From NCBI GenBank assembly GCA_027623295.1, contig JAQBXR010000001.1, positions 1-64,000 on the forward strand: DNA of 64,000 nucleotides, written 5' to 3'. Source of the stretch: Planctomycetota bacterium. GTDB taxonomy: Bacteria > Planctomycetota > UBA1135. Made by a program: the position numbers and the translations under genes. The notes beneath the pieces were generated by a model. That model was not told the origin of the DNA, made no database searches, and was given only the letters and a program-made list of their open reading frames with translations. The first letter of the stretch is position 1, and every line of letters starts with the position of its first letter. Shown in pieces: positions 1 to 9,886 of the stretch.

Positions 1-1767
1 GCAGTGGCTGGCGAAGGTTGGGCAAATGCGCCACGCTACGACTTGCCGCACCCCGCATCTTTGCGTGCCGCTTTGTTGGAGGATTTGCCTGGTGGTACCA
101 ACGCCGTTTGGCTCCAGTTAGATGCATGCACGCGTTTGGGCGAGCCCCCAATTTCTGAGATTGGACGTGAGGCCTGGGGCGATGGCGGCTGCATGCTTTG
201 GACCCTGCAGGATTGGCGCAACGCCTTTGAGGGAGTGCATATTCATATGGTGCACTTAGAACTCGATGCTGGTGGCAATGCCATGGCCAGCGCCGCGATG
301 CTGTTGAGCTTGGCCAAAGAGCGCGAGGTTGACCTTGCATCGCTTGCATGGAACTTTGGATTAGATCCTTTGGCATCGCTTGCCCGCGATGGCATGTTGC
401 CTTTGGGTTCGAAAGCCATGAAGCATCAGGTGGCCGATTTTATCTCTTGGTGTGAAGATCACATGCCAAAGGCGCGCGCCTTAACCGTCTCCACCGAGGT
501 TTATCATGGAGCAGGTGCGAGTTTGGCGCAGGAACTTGGCATTATGGCGGCGACGCTAGTGCACTATCTTCAGTTGGGGGAAGCGGTTGGCTTATCACCT
601 TTGCAGGTGGCGCAATCGACTTCCTTACGCATGGTCATGGACCGCGATGTCTTTCCAGCCATAGCTGGTTTGCGCGCTGCCCGTCGCATTTGGTCGCGCG
701 TTTTAGAAGCCTGTGGGGTGACCGAGGTGCCAGCGCCGTGGATTCACGCGATTGGCTCGCGACGCTCTTTGGCACGACGTGATCCCTGGACCAACCAATT
801 ACGCGCAAGCACGCAAACCTTTGCTGCAATTCTTGGTAGAGCCGATGCCATTACCACTTGTACCTACGATGAAGTGTTAAACGCACCCTCCACCCTGGGC
901 CGTCGCGTGGCGCGCAATACGCAAATCATTCTGGCCGAAGAAAGCCGTCTCGGCGATGTCGCAGATCCTGCCGGCGGCGCCTATGTGTTTGAATCGTTAA
1001 CCGAAGAGTTAGCGCAAGAGGCTTGGCGTTTCTTCCAACAGATTGAAGCCGAAGGAGGCATGGCCTCTGCCTTGCGCAATGGCTGGCTTCATGGACAGCT
1101 GAAATTGCAAAGCGAGAAGCGCAAGCAACTCTTGAGCACCCGACGTTTGCCCATGACCGGCGTTTCCAGTTTTCCACCTCTTGAAGAGGAGGTTGCAAAG
1201 GTGGTGCCGTATCTCGGCGCTCCAGAATCGGCGCATAAGGAGAATTGGGTGGCCTCCGAACCATGCGTGATGCGTGTGCAGCACGGAATGGAAGACTTGT
1301 TAACTGCAGCTCAAGCTGGCGCCGATGTTTTCGCCTTAACCGATGCGCAACGCAACACCATGCCGGCCAATTGCGACGGCCCCACGGTGGAGCCGTTGTT
1401 ATTGCAGCGCGATGCTGAGCTATTTGAAGACTTGCAAGCTGAGTGTGCTGGATTGGAAGTGCAACTGCTGAGTTTAGGCAGTGAAGTCTCTGCAGCGCCA
1501 CGGATTGGATTTGCAGAAACCTTGTTCGCAACGGCAGGCGCCAAAACCATCCGTGTAGAGGAAGCTTCTGCGGGAGTGATTTGCATCTGCGGCAGCGATG
1601 TGTCGTACGAAACCGAGTTGGCGGCTACGCTGGAAGGCTGCAAGGCATCGGGCGCGCGGATTTTAGTCGCTGGACGGCCCAAATTAGAAGATGGCAGTAT
1701 CACCTGTATTCATCTCCAGACTCACATCCCTGATCTCATGGCATCGTTGATGGAGGTGCAGGTATGA
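1..1767 (+). CDS. mutA: Methylmalonyl-CoA mutase small (beta) subunit, 5' truncated by window edge
   Basis: The reading frame is open from base 1, so the N-terminus lies outside the window; about 588 codons are visible. The sequence matches the non-catalytic small subunit of the heterodimeric B12-dependent mutase: a TIM-barrel-like first half (with the family stretch [15 protein letters not shown] near residue 300 and [10 protein letters not shown] just after) and a C-terminal region that resembles the B12-binding fold but lacks the DxHxxG cobalamin-binding motif, as is usual for this subunit. Its stop overlaps the next start as ATGA (1764-1767), giving translational coupling with the large subunit. 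The product would pair with MutB in the cytoplasm to convert methylmalonyl-CoA to succinyl-CoA. Identity is secure; the true start is not visible. Confidence 0.93.
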   Translation, partial: AVAGEGWANAPRYDLPHPASLRAALLEDLPGGTNAVWLQLDACTRLGEPPISEIGREAWGDGGCMLWTLQDWRNAFEGVHIHMVHLELDAGGNAMASAAMLLSLAKEREVDLASLAWNFGLDPLASLARDGMLPLGSKAMKHQVADFISWCEDHMPKARALTVSTEVYHGAGASLAQELGIMAATLVHYLQLGEAVGLSPLQVAQSTSLRMVMDRDVFPAIAGLRAARRIWSRVLEACGVTEVPAPWIHAIGSRRSLARRDPWTNQLRASTQTFAAILGRADAITTCTYDEVLNAPSTLGRRVARNTQIILAEESRLGDVADPAGGAYVFESLTEELAQEAWRFFQQIEAEGGMASALRNGWLHGQLKLQSEKRKQLLSTRRLPMTGVSSFPPLEEEVAKVVPYLGAPESAHKENWVASEPCVMRVQHGMEDLLTAAQAGADVFALTDAQRNTMPANCDGPTVEPLLLQRDAELFEDLQAECAGLEVQLLSLGSEVSAAPRIGFAETLFATAGAKTIRVEEASAGVICICGSDVSYETELAATLEGCKASGARILVAGRPKLEDGSITCIHLQTHIPDLMASLMEVQV

Positions 1768-3905
1768 GCTCCATTCCAAACTTTCGTGAAGTCCCGTTGA
1801 CGGCAGAGAACGGGCCTGCAAAGGCAAGCACCCCGACCAATACCGCGGCGCATTCCTTGCGCCGCCCAGAAGGCATCGAGGTGCACGATGTATATGGTCC
1901 GGCTAGTGTCGCGCCATCTGCCGCGATTGACTCCAAACCGGGATTTCCACCCTTCTTGCGTGGCCCATACTCGACGATGTATGTACGTCGCCCATGGACT
2001 ATTCGGCAATATGCAGGCTTCAGTACGGCGGAAGAATCCAATGCTTTTTATCGCCGCAACCTTGCCGCTGGTCAGAAGGGATTGTCGATTGCATTCGACC
2101 TAGCCACCCATCGCGGTTACGACTCGGATCACCCACGCGTCACCGGCGATGTTGGCATGGCAGGGGTCGCGATCGATTCGATTATGGACATGCGCATTCT
2201 TTTTGATCGCATTCCACTCGACAAGATGAGCGTATCGATGACCATGAACGGCGCGGTGTTGCCGATTTTGGCTTTGTATATTGTGGCTGCGGAAGAGCAA
2301 GGCGTGAAGCCGGAGCAGCTTGCGGGCACGATTCAGAACGACATTCTCAAGGAGTTCATGGTGCGGAATACCTACATTTATCCGCCCACACCTTCCATGC
2401 GCATTGTCGCGGATATTTTCGCTTACACCGCGCAGCACATGCCGCGCTTTAATAGTATTTCGATTTCCGGCTATCACATGCAGGAAGCCGGAGCGACGGC
2501 GGACATTGAGTTGGCCTACACTTTGGCCGATGGCTTGGAATACGTGCGCACTGGCGTGAAGTCGGGCCTAGATGTCGATGCCTTTGCGCCACGGCTGAGT
2601 TTCTTTTGGGCGATTGGCATGGACTTCTTTATGGAAGTGGCCAAGCTGCGTGCCGCGCGCATGTTGTGGCATGGAATCATGCAGGAGTTTAATTGCAAGA
2701 ATGCCAAGTCCACCATGTTGCGCACGCATTCGCAAACTTCGGGTTGGTCTTTAACCGCCCAAGATGCCTACAACAATGTGGTGCGTACCAGCGTGGAAGC
2801 TATGGCGGCAACGCAAGGCCACACGCAGTCCTTGCACACTAACTCCTTAGATGAAGCGCTTGCTCTGCCGACCGATTTCTCTGCACGGATTGGGCGCAAT
2901 ACGCAGATCCAATTGCAGGAAGAATCCGGCACCTGCCGCCCTGCCGACCCATGGGGCGGGAGTTGGTTTGTCGAACGCCTGACCCAAGACTTGGCCGCAC
3001 GCGCGACCGAGCACCTCAAGGAAGTCGAAGGACTCGGCGGGATGACTCAAGCGATTGAAGCAGGCATTCCTAAGTTGCGCATTGAAGAATCTGCAGCACG
3101 CGCGCAAGCTCGCATCGATTCCGGGCAACGCACAATTGTGGGGGTGAACCGTTTCACCCTAGAACAAGAGGAGCAAATTCCGGTACGTTCAGTGGATAAC
3201 AAAGAAGTGCGTGAAGCTCAGTTGCAGCGCCTGCAACAGTTGCGCGCAGAACGGAACAGCGTCGAGGTGAAGCAGAGCCTGCAAGCCTTAACCGAAGCTG
3301 CGAAAGCGGAGACCGGCAACCTGCTTTCCCTCGCGATTGTGGCTGCCCGCGCGAAAGCAACGGTGGGTGAAATCACATCGGCGCTGGAAGAGGTGTATGG
3401 TCGGCATCAGGCGACCATTCAGACCATATCGGGCGTGTACAGTGGCGAGGTGGGTGACAACGAACAACTCTCTGCGGTGCGTGAAGCCGTATCCCGTTTT
3501 GAAACCGGACATGGACGACGTCCGCGCATTTTGGTTGCAAAGATGGGGCAAGATGGACACGACCGCGGTCAAAAAGTCATCGCTACCGCTTTTGCGGACC
3601 TTGGCTTTGACGTCGATATTGGCTCCTTGTTTCAAACGCCGGAAGAAACCGCCCGTCAAGCGGTCGAGAACGATGTCCACATTGTCGGAGTGAGTTCTCT
3701 AGCTGCCGGGCACTTAACTTTGGTGCCGGCCTTACGCGATGCCCTCGCCGATCTCGGTCGCAAAGACATTCTCGTGGTTGTGGGTGGAGTGATTCCGCCG
3801 CAAGACTATGACACGCTTCGGGAAATGGGTGCCGCCGCTATTTTCGGCCCCGGCACCGTCATCCCGCAAGCTGCCCTGTCTTTGCTGGAGAAGTTGGAGG
3901 GATAA
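1764..3905 (+). CDS. mutB: Methylmalonyl-CoA mutase large (alpha, catalytic) subunit
   Basis: The 713-residue product has the full length of the catalytic subunit. The N-terminal barrel carries the family signature around [18 protein letters not shown] and the following [16 protein letters not shown]. The C-terminal B12-binding domain has the DxHxxG motif (D597, H599), whose His is the lower cobalt ligand. It catalyses the adenosylcobalamin-dependent rearrangement of (R)-methylmalonyl-CoA to succinyl-CoA in propionate and branched-chain or odd-chain fat breakdown. The start is an ATG overlapping the mutA stop, with a good ribosome site (GGAGG at 1752-1756, 7 bases upstream). The MeaB chaperone gene follows. 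No methylmalonyl-CoA epimerase gene is seen in the window. Confidence 0.97.
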   Translation: MSSIPNFREVPLTAENGPAKASTPTNTAAHSLRRPEGIEVHDVYGPASVAPSAAIDSKPGFPPFLRGPYSTMYVRRPWTIRQYAGFSTAEESNAFYRRNLAAGQKGLSIAFDLATHRGYDSDHPRVTGDVGMAGVAIDSIMDMRILFDRIPLDKMSVSMTMNGAVLPILALYIVAAEEQGVKPEQLAGTIQNDILKEFMVRNTYIYPPTPSMRIVADIFAYTAQHMPRFNSISISGYHMQEAGATADIELAYTLADGLEYVRTGVKSGLDVDAFAPRLSFFWAIGMDFFMEVAKLRAARMLWHGIMQEFNCKNAKSTMLRTHSQTSGWSLTAQDAYNNVVRTSVEAMAATQGHTQSLHTNSLDEALALPTDFSARIGRNTQIQLQEESGTCRPADPWGGSWFVERLTQDLAARATEHLKEVEGLGGMTQAIEAGIPKLRIEESAARAQARIDSGQRTIVGVNRFTLEQEEQIPVRSVDNKEVREAQLQRLQQLRAERNSVEVKQSLQALTEAAKAETGNLLSLAIVAARAKATVGEITSALEEVYGRHQATIQTISGVYSGEVGDNEQLSAVREAVSRFETGHGRRPRILVAKMGQDGHDRGQKVIATAFADLGFDVDIGSLFQTPEETARQAVENDVHIVGVSSLAAGHLTLVPALRDALADLGRKDILVVVGGVIPPQDYDTLREMGAAAIFGPGTVIPQAALSLLEKLEG

Positions 3906-3954
3906 GGATTTCTACCCCAGAGTCCGCGCTACCCCAGATTGTTACCCTAATCCC

Positions 3955-4947
3955 ATGCCATCTTCCTTGCCCACAGTGACCGAACTTGCCGACGGCATCC
4001 GTCGCGGCGATCGCATGCTGCTGGCGCGGGCGATTACTTTGGTGGAGTCCTCTTTGCCAGCGCATCACACTCTGGCGCAAGAACTCTTAACCGAGTTACT
4101 TCCTGAAACTGGGAAGGCTGCGCGGATTGGCGTGACCGGTGTACCAGGAGTTGGCAAGAGCACTTTTCTCGATGGTTTCGGCATGCAACTCGCCGCTCTA
4201 GGTAAACGCGTTGCCGTGCTTGCAGTCGATCCGTCGAGCCGCTTGAGTGGCGGCAGCATTCTTGGTGATAAAGCGCGCATGCATCGGTTGGCGCAGGAAG
4301 ACCTGGCCTTCATTCGCCCGAGCCCTAGTGGCACCACTTTAGGTGGAGTTGCCCGACGCACGCGCGAATCCATGTTGCTCTGCGAAGCCGCCGGCTTTGA
4401 CGTTATCCTCATCGAAACGGTTGGCGTGGGTCAGTCTGAAACCGTAGTGGCCGACATGGTGGACTTTTTTTTAGTGCTCATGCTGCCAGGTGCTGGCGAT
4501 GAACTGCAAGGGATCAAAAAAGGCATTCTTGAACTAGCCGATGTCATCGCCGTGAATAAAGCAGATGGCGACAACCTAGACCGTGCGCAGCGTGCGCAAC
4601 GGGACTATGCAAATGCTTTGCATTACCTCACGCCGCGTAATGCGTGTTGGAAGCCCAAAGCGGTGAGTCTTTCAGGTCTAACTGGCAGCGGTCTTGAAGA
4701 ACTTTGGCAGGTGGTGGAGGCGCATCGTCGTTTGCTGCAGGAAGCCGGCATTTTCGAATCCCAGCGTCAAGCGCAAATGGGACGTTGGATGTGGTCGCAG
4801 ATTGAAGAACGCTTGCTGTCGACCTTCCAAGCAAATCCCAAAGTGCAAGCGCAACTCTCAGATGTAGAGCAAGCGGTGACCTCAGGCGCTATGCATCCAA
4901 CCGCTGCCGCGGATCTTTTGCTGTCTTTGATGAACGCGCAGTTTTAA
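3955..4947 (+). CDS. meaB: MeaB/ArgK-type G3E GTPase, methylmalonyl-CoA mutase chaperone
   Basis: The 330-residue protein is the normal length for MeaB. It has the Walker A motif GVPGVGKST, the family block VLAVDPSSRLSGGSILGDK, the switch sequence IETVGVGQSET and the guanine-specificity motif NKAD. MeaB gates cofactor loading of methylmalonyl-CoA mutase and protects it from inactivation; the position just behind mutAB fits. I chose the ATG at 3955, 49 bases after the mutB stop. An open frame continues upstream into mutB but has no family similarity there. The stop codon is directly followed by the ATG of the next gene (zero spacing), so the four genes probably form one transcript. Confidence 0.95.
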   Translation: MPSSLPTVTELADGIRRGDRMLLARAITLVESSLPAHHTLAQELLTELLPETGKAARIGVTGVPGVGKSTFLDGFGMQLAALGKRVAVLAVDPSSRLSGGSILGDKARMHRLAQEDLAFIRPSPSGTTLGGVARRTRESMLLCEAAGFDVILIETVGVGQSETVVADMVDFFLVLMLPGAGDELQGIKKGILELADVIAVNKADGDNLDRAQRAQRDYANALHYLTPRNACWKPKAVSLSGLTGSGLEELWQVVEAHRRLLQEAGIFESQRQAQMGRWMWSQIEERLLSTFQANPKVQAQLSDVEQAVTSGAMHPTAAADLLLSLMNAQF

Positions 4948-6342
4948 ATGGGAGATACCGCAGCTCTCGTCATGACCTTGGTGGTTTATAAAGTGCTGCT
5001 GTTGAGCGTTGGCTTTTGGGCTTCGCGTCGCACTACCACCGATGCCGATTTTTACCTTGGCGGCAGCGGTTTAGGTCCTTGGGTTGCCGCCTTGAGTTCT
5101 GCGGCGTCTTCCAGTTCTGCATGGACCTTACTCGGTGTTAGTGGCGTGGCCTTCACTCAAGGAGTGAGCGCTATTTGGCTCTTGCCGGCCTGCATGGGCG
5201 GTTTCCTGCTGAACTGGCTGGTTGTGGCGCGGCCCTTGAAGCGCGAGACGGATAGGACTGGCGCGGTCACGCTTGCGGAATACTTAGCCGAAGGATCGCC
5301 GCCGAAACGGCATCGAGCGTTCATCGTGAGTGCTAGTTTGGTCATCCTGTCCTCGCTTCTGATTTACGTGGCTTCGCAGTTTCAGGCCGCTGGAAAGACC
5401 TTTGCAGAAATTCTCGACATGGAGTTCAGCACTGCGGTGCTCATCGGTGGGGCAGTGGTCATGGTCTACACCATCAGTGGTGGCTTTTGGGCAGCATCGG
5501 TCACCGACATGATTCAGGGCATCGTGATGGCAGCGGCCTCGATTGCGGTACCCCTGGTTGCTTTGATCGAAGTGGGAGGATTCCAAGAACTGTGGAATGG
5601 CCTCGGCAATGCGGGTGAAATGTACGTGGATCCATGGCGTGGGAAGCATGGTTGGACACTTGCTGCATTCTTAATCGGCACCTTAGGTATTGGACTCGGA
5701 TATCCAGGGCAGCCTCACGTGGTCAATCGATTTATGGCCTTGCGTTCTGAAAAGGACATCCGCCTGGGTACTTGGATCTCCATCGTTTGGGGCCTGGTGA
5801 TTTACATGGGCATGTTGTTAGCGGGTTGGTGCGGCCGCGTTTTGGTCGGCAGCATGGAAGACGGCGAGAAGATTTTAATTTGCCTATCCACGGATTTGTT
5901 TTCGCCAGTCTTTGGCGGAATCATTTTGGCAGCCATCCTTTCCGCCATCATGTCCACCGCAGACAGCCAGTTATTAGTTTGCGGATCCACCGTGTCTTAC
6001 GACCTTCCAAAGGGGAAGGGCAAGCGGCGGATTCTCCTCAACCGTCTCACCATATTGGGGCTTGGCGGCGCAGCCATCCTTGCCGCCATTAACCTCTCCG
6101 CATCTATTTTCGACAGTGTGCTGTTTGCGTGGTCCGGTTTAGGCGCCGCCTTTGGACCCCTTTTATTAGTGCGTTTGTCCGGCCGAAAAGTGGCCTCGTC
6201 CTGGGCCTTGGCTTCCTTATGGACCGGATTCCTAGTCACGCTTGTATGGATGCCGATCAAGCCAATGGTCGGCGGATTATATGAGCTAGTCCCCGCGTTT
6301 TTTGCGTCCATGCTCTGCGTGGTGCTTGGGATAAGACGCTAG
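4948..6342 (+). CDS. Sodium:solute symporter (SSS family)
   Basis: The 464-residue hydrophobic protein has about a dozen membrane spans and the SSS-type opening in which an N-terminal span is followed by DADFYLGGSGLGPWVAALSS. Later segments include GTLGIGLGYPGQPHVVNRFMA and ILAAILSAIMSTADSQLLVC, both close to PutP-type sodium/proline symporters. The gene starts immediately after the meaB stop. Uptake of proline or another small acid by sodium symport is likely, but the substrate cannot be read from the sequence. Linkage to propionate metabolism could mean import of an amino or organic acid feeding propionyl-CoA, which is inference. Confidence 0.88.
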   Translation: MGDTAALVMTLVVYKVLLLSVGFWASRRTTTDADFYLGGSGLGPWVAALSSAASSSSAWTLLGVSGVAFTQGVSAIWLLPACMGGFLLNWLVVARPLKRETDRTGAVTLAEYLAEGSPPKRHRAFIVSASLVILSSLLIYVASQFQAAGKTFAEILDMEFSTAVLIGGAVVMVYTISGGFWAASVTDMIQGIVMAAASIAVPLVALIEVGGFQELWNGLGNAGEMYVDPWRGKHGWTLAAFLIGTLGIGLGYPGQPHVVNRFMALRSEKDIRLGTWISIVWGLVIYMGMLLAGWCGRVLVGSMEDGEKILICLSTDLFSPVFGGIILAAILSAIMSTADSQLLVCGSTVSYDLPKGKGKRRILLNRLTILGLGGAAILAAINLSASIFDSVLFAWSGLGAAFGPLLLVRLSGRKVASSWALASLWTGFLVTLVWMPIKPMVGGLYELVPAFFASMLCVVLGIRR

Positions 6343-6392
6343 AGGCCTGGGCTAAGCCTACGCTTCGAAACCGAAACACTTAAACTAGGGCC

Positions 6393-7265
6393 ATGCAAAT
6401 TCCAGACGGAGTGGTCGACGTTCATGTGCACATTCAGCCATGGCAACAGATTAAAAATGTCCCGCGCCAAACCATCGAAGCTGGTCGGGACGATGTAAGT
6501 GACATCCTCCTCTATCAATCCAGTCCTATGGCCTTGCGCGATCATTTGAAGGATCAAGGTGTGGCGCGGGTTGGTTTGATTAATTATGTGTCGCCCAAGC
6601 TGATGGGCTTCGATGCCAGCTGCAACGATTGGATTGCGGAATATCGAAACGCGGACCCTTCCGTCTTCCTTGCGTGGGGCGGAGTGCATCCAGAGTTTTG
6701 CGACGATGTCCCTGCGGAAATGTCCCGCCTCCTCGATGACCTGAAAATCGATGGCATCAAGATTCACCCTCCGCATCAGGAGTTTCGCGCCAACGCCTAC
6801 CGCGGCAACCAAGTACCTGGCTTAGCCGATGTTTATGCAGCATGCGAAGAGCGCGATGTGCCGGTCATGATTCACACCGGAACTTCCATCTTCCCGGGCG
6901 CGCGTGCCTCTTATGGCAACCCCATGGATCTAGACGATATCGCGATTGATTTCCCCAATCTGCGCCTGGTTATGGCGCATGCTGGACGCCCTCTTTGGTA
7001 CGACGAAGCTTTCTTTGTGGCACGCCGTCATCAGAATGTGTGGCTGGAGTTAAGCGGTATTCCGCCTCAGCAGTTGCCGGATTGCCTGCCTCGTTTGGAG
7101 GTCCTTGGCGACAAGGTTTTATGGGGAACCGATTGGCCGAGTCCAGGTGTGCGCAAGATTCGCTCGAACCTTGAGACCTTTTGTGGGCTGAAGGCTTACA
7201 GCGACATCTTGAAACACAAGGTGCTGGTGGAAAACCCTAATCGGTTATTTCCGCCTCGGGCGTAG
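6393..7265 (+). CDS. Amidohydrolase family 2 metal-dependent hydrolase/decarboxylase
   Basis: The 290-residue protein fits the amidohydrolase-2 (TIM-barrel) family. Metal-site motifs are visible: HxH at H11/H13 (VDVHVHIQPW), GIKIHPPHQEF, VMIHTG, LRLVMAHAGRP and the terminal Asp in VLWGTDWPSPG. Relatives act as decarboxylases or hydrolases on aromatic or lactone substrates (the ACMSD-like superfamily); the substrate here is unknown. The gene is separated from the symporter by 50 bases. Its last 29 bases overlap the 3' end of a small minus-strand gene, tail to tail. There is no signal peptide, so it is cytoplasmic. Confidence 0.83.
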   Translation: MQIPDGVVDVHVHIQPWQQIKNVPRQTIEAGRDDVSDILLYQSSPMALRDHLKDQGVARVGLINYVSPKLMGFDASCNDWIAEYRNADPSVFLAWGGVHPEFCDDVPAEMSRLLDDLKIDGIKIHPPHQEFRANAYRGNQVPGLADVYAACEERDVPVMIHTGTSIFPGARASYGNPMDLDDIAIDFPNLRLVMAHAGRPLWYDEAFFVARRHQNVWLELSGIPPQQLPDCLPRLEVLGDKVLWGTDWPSPGVRKIRSNLETFCGLKAYSDILKHKVLVENPNRLFPPRA

Positions 7266-7404
7266 CTGCGGCGTCTTTGCTCTGCTTCGCCTCGTCCAAG
7301 CGTTTGGTGAGGTCGAAGAAGGCATACATAGCTAGAAGCAGAATCGCAATCAGCACGGCAAAGCGAATCAGGCGTTGCTTAGGTTCGGTTTGCTCTTTGC
7401 TCAC
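7237..7404 (-). CDS. Small single-span membrane protein, translationally coupled to the ROK kinase
   Basis: This 55-codon frame starts with GTG at 7404-7402, overlapping the TGA stop of the sugar kinase as GTGA, and ends with TAG at 7237-7239. The product has a short charged N-terminus (SKEQTEPKQRLIR), one hydrophobic stretch (FAVLIAILLLAMYAFF, residues 14-30) and a charged, alanine-rich C-terminus. This layout suggests a bitopic inner-membrane microprotein. Three preceding genes in the same direction also overlap by 1 or 4 bases, which supports real translation. I recognise no family. The last 29 bases are antisense to the end of the amidohydrolase gene. Confidence 0.6.
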   Translation of the reverse strand: MSKEQTEPKQRLIRFAVLIAILLLAMYAFFDLTKRLDEAKQSKDAAATPEAEITD

Positions 7405-8294
7405 GCCTCTCCAAGATACGCAGCACCTAAAAGGCCGGCGTCATTGCCGAGTTTGGCGGAGAGCAGTTGGAAGTCTTCCATTTTGCGCCCGAAGCAACGT
7501 TGCTTGAGCACCATGAGAGCTGGTTTACGGAGTAAATCCAGAACCGGACCACCGCCACCACCAAACAGGAATACGCGAAGGTCCAACAGCAAACACACTT
7601 GGGTCAGGGCATCGCCGAGGCAGGCGCCTGCGGTTTGAAATACGGCCAAGGCATCTTGATCTCCTTTGCGCGCGGCTTCAGCTAGCTCTTTCAGTGGCAC
7701 CGCTTTGCCCAAACTTTGAGCAGCAAGAGTCTCCATGGCGCGGGCCGATGCAATCGCTTCCAGGCATCCGAGCGCGCCACATCCGCATTGGCGATTGTGG
7801 CTAACGGTGAGGTGCCCAAATTCGCCCGCCATGCCTCCAGGACCATGAAATAGGGAGCCATCAAAAATCAAACCGCCGCCGACACCGGTGCCTAAGGTGA
7901 CGAACAGAAAATCTGGATGGTTTATTCCTGCGCCGCATCGTGCTTCGCCGAGTGCAGCCACGTTGGCATCGTTCTCCAGAATGACGGGGCAGTCACAGGC
8001 CTCACTGAGTAAATCAGCGAGTGGAAGGTCAACCAAAAAAGGCAGGTTTGGTGCGTCTACCGCACGACTCCGTTCCAAGTTAATCACGCCAGGCATGCCA
8101 ACCCCAATCTGCATCGGAGCGCCGCCTGGGGACAGCTTTTGCACATGCTCCACCAAAGATGCCAAGCAAAGGTCGACATCGTGTTCGGTGGGAATTTCAA
8201 AACGCTGCACCACGCATCCGTCCTCCACGCGCCCCAACTTAATGTTGGTGCCGCCAAGGTCGATGCCAATCCGGTTATGAGTAGGGGAGGTCAT
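7401..8294 (-). CDS. glk: ROK-family sugar kinase, probable glucokinase
   Basis: The 297-residue product opens with the ROK ATP-binding motif IGIDLGGTNIKLG, has the second phosphate motif LGTGVGGGLIFDG, and the ROK zinc motif CGCGALGCLEAIAS with its His partner upstream (EFGHLTV). It should phosphorylate glucose or a related hexose with ATP, feeding the pgi and gpmI reactions encoded elsewhere in the window. Its ATG overlaps the stop of the M28 peptidase gene as TAATG, and its stop overlaps the following micro-ORF as GTGA. Exact sugar specificity is not provable from sequence, since ROK enzymes include kinases for N-acetylglucosamine, N-acetylmannosamine and fructose. Confidence 0.88.
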   Translation of the reverse strand: MTSPTHNRIGIDLGGTNIKLGRVEDGCVVQRFEIPTEHDVDLCLASLVEHVQKLSPGGAPMQIGVGMPGVINLERSRAVDAPNLPFLVDLPLADLLSEACDCPVILENDANVAALGEARCGAGINHPDFLFVTLGTGVGGGLIFDGSLFHGPGGMAGEFGHLTVSHNRQCGCGALGCLEAIASARAMETLAAQSLGKAVPLKELAEAARKGDQDALAVFQTAGACLGDALTQVCLLLDLRVFLFGGGGGPVLDLLRKPALMVLKQRCFGRKMEDFQLLSAKLGNDAGLLGAAYLGEA

Positions 8295-9886
8295 TAGTAA
8301 GCTAAGTGCTGTTGGAAGGGTAGCGGCTGGAACCCTCTCTGGTGAGGCGGCTCTCCGAAAAATGGCTGCCGGAGATGGAGGTCATCGACAAAGACTGGTT
8401 TGGTTGTTTGCTGGCCAAGATGGCGGATGGCGAGTGCCGCAAAGCGAGCGACGACTTCCATGCCAGCATAGTTCACCTTCTCCTTAGAATCGCTCGGGCG
8501 ATGATAATCCGCATGCTCAGCGCCGGTGAAGTGCAGGGTCGGAACCCCGATTTTCTGAAACGGAGCTTGGTCACTGCGGTCAAAGAAGACCTCGTGGTTT
8601 TGCGCAATGTCCCAACCCTCGGGCGTGCCTAAATCCGTTAGCAGTGCCTCTAAACCCGACCCACTGCGGCTCCCAATCAGTCCAAAGGAGGCCTGGTTGA
8701 GGCGACCGACCATCTCGAAGTTCATCATCAGTGCGATGTCCTCAATCACTACAGTGCGCTGATTGAGGAATGCGTGTGCCCCAAGTAGTCCCTTTTCTTC
8801 ACCGCTAAATGCGACAAAGATCAAGCTTCGTTTCGGGCGATGAGACTCCTCCTGGAAATATTTTGCCAACCCAAGCAGGACCGCCACCCCCGAGGCATTG
8901 TCATCGGCACCATTCCATATTTCCCCCTGAGCGTTTTGCCCTAAGTGGTCATAGTGTGCGCCGAGGACTAGCGTTTCCGACCTTAAATCTGCATCGCTGC
9001 CTTGGAGCATGCCCACGACATTGAAGGCGGTGCTTTGCGGCTGCCAGAGATGTTTGATGGAAATCGTGACTCTGTTGCCCGCCACTACTTGCTCCGCGAC
9101 CGTGCGAGAAACATAAGCCACTGGGATGCCTACGCCTAAAGGGGCAAGGTTTTGCGCTTCGAGTAGGAGAATGTCTGCAGCCGTCTCGGGATTCAAGTTC
9201 CAAGCGAGGAGCTGCTCTTCGGTTTTGGTCTGGTTGAGTCGCGCGGCCACGATTCTTTCGGTCGCGGAAATCTTTGGCCAAAACACGGCTCCGGGTGCAT
9301 GTCCGTTGTCGCTGGGGAATTCTTTGGAGGGCGGATCGACCACCAAAACAGCCAGGGCACCTAAGGTTTCCAGCAACCGAACCTTTTCGTGCAATAAGGC
9401 GTGACTAGAAAGCCGTTTCCCTGGTCGCGTTTCAGGCTCATAGCGTTGTAACAAAACAATCGCATCGCGCACATTCCAATCAGGGGATAGAGGCTCTTCT
9501 GGGGGGCCCATGCCGAATCCAACCCAAACCAAGGTGCCCGTCACCTTGCCTTCCGGGGCAGAGGGATGGGGAACGAAGGCTCGCCCGGCTGGAAACCGAC
9601 GCTCCTCTAACTGCAAATAAGTGGCCTCTAAATCGAGCGTCAATGGCTTCACCGGAAACGCATGCAGCCAATTCACCCCCACAGCTTCTAAGCCAATCTG
9701 TTCAAAGCGCGTGGCCAAAAACCGTGCTGCTGCATGTCCGCCCCATCCAGCGGAATCGCGGCCTTGTAAGGCATCGTCCGCTAGGAAATCTAAATCCGCT
9801 GCCAAGCGATCTGCGTGGAGCGGATCGTGGGCTGCGGATTGAGGAATAGGCAGTGCCGCAAGGATTAGCGGCAGGAAAAAGCTCAA
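8294..9886 (-). CDS. Secreted M28-family zinc aminopeptidase with inserted PA-like domain
   Basis: The 530-residue protein begins with a signal peptide (FFLPLILAALPIPQSAA). An M28 catalytic domain lies in the C-terminal half: LGAHYDHLG (zinc His), GADDNASG (bridging Asp), AFSGEEKGLLG (catalytic Glu pair), NFEMVGRL, where Glu stands where Asp is commoner, and DYHRPSD (last His). The middle region (about residues 100-280) looks like the protease-associated insert common in this family. It probably trims peptides in the periplasm or outside the cell. It overlaps the M48 gene by ATGA at 9883-9886 and the ROK kinase by one base, so the operon couples proteolysis with sugar phosphorylation. Confidence 0.88.
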   Translation of the reverse strand: MSFFLPLILAALPIPQSAAHDPLHADRLAADLDFLADDALQGRDSAGWGGHAAARFLATRFEQIGLEAVGVNWLHAFPVKPLTLDLEATYLQLEERRFPAGRAFVPHPSAPEGKVTGTLVWVGFGMGPPEEPLSPDWNVRDAIVLLQRYEPETRPGKRLSSHALLHEKVRLLETLGALAVLVVDPPSKEFPSDNGHAPGAVFWPKISATERIVAARLNQTKTEEQLLAWNLNPETAADILLLEAQNLAPLGVGIPVAYVSRTVAEQVVAGNRVTISIKHLWQPQSTAFNVVGMLQGSDADLRSETLVLGAHYDHLGQNAQGEIWNGADDNASGVAVLLGLAKYFQEESHRPKRSLIFVAFSGEEKGLLGAHAFLNQRTVVIEDIALMMNFEMVGRLNQASFGLIGSRSGSGLEALLTDLGTPEGWDIAQNHEVFFDRSDQAPFQKIGVPTLHFTGAEHADYHRPSDSKEKVNYAGMEVVARFAALAIRHLGQQTTKPVFVDDLHLRQPFFGEPPHQRGFQPLPFQQHLAY

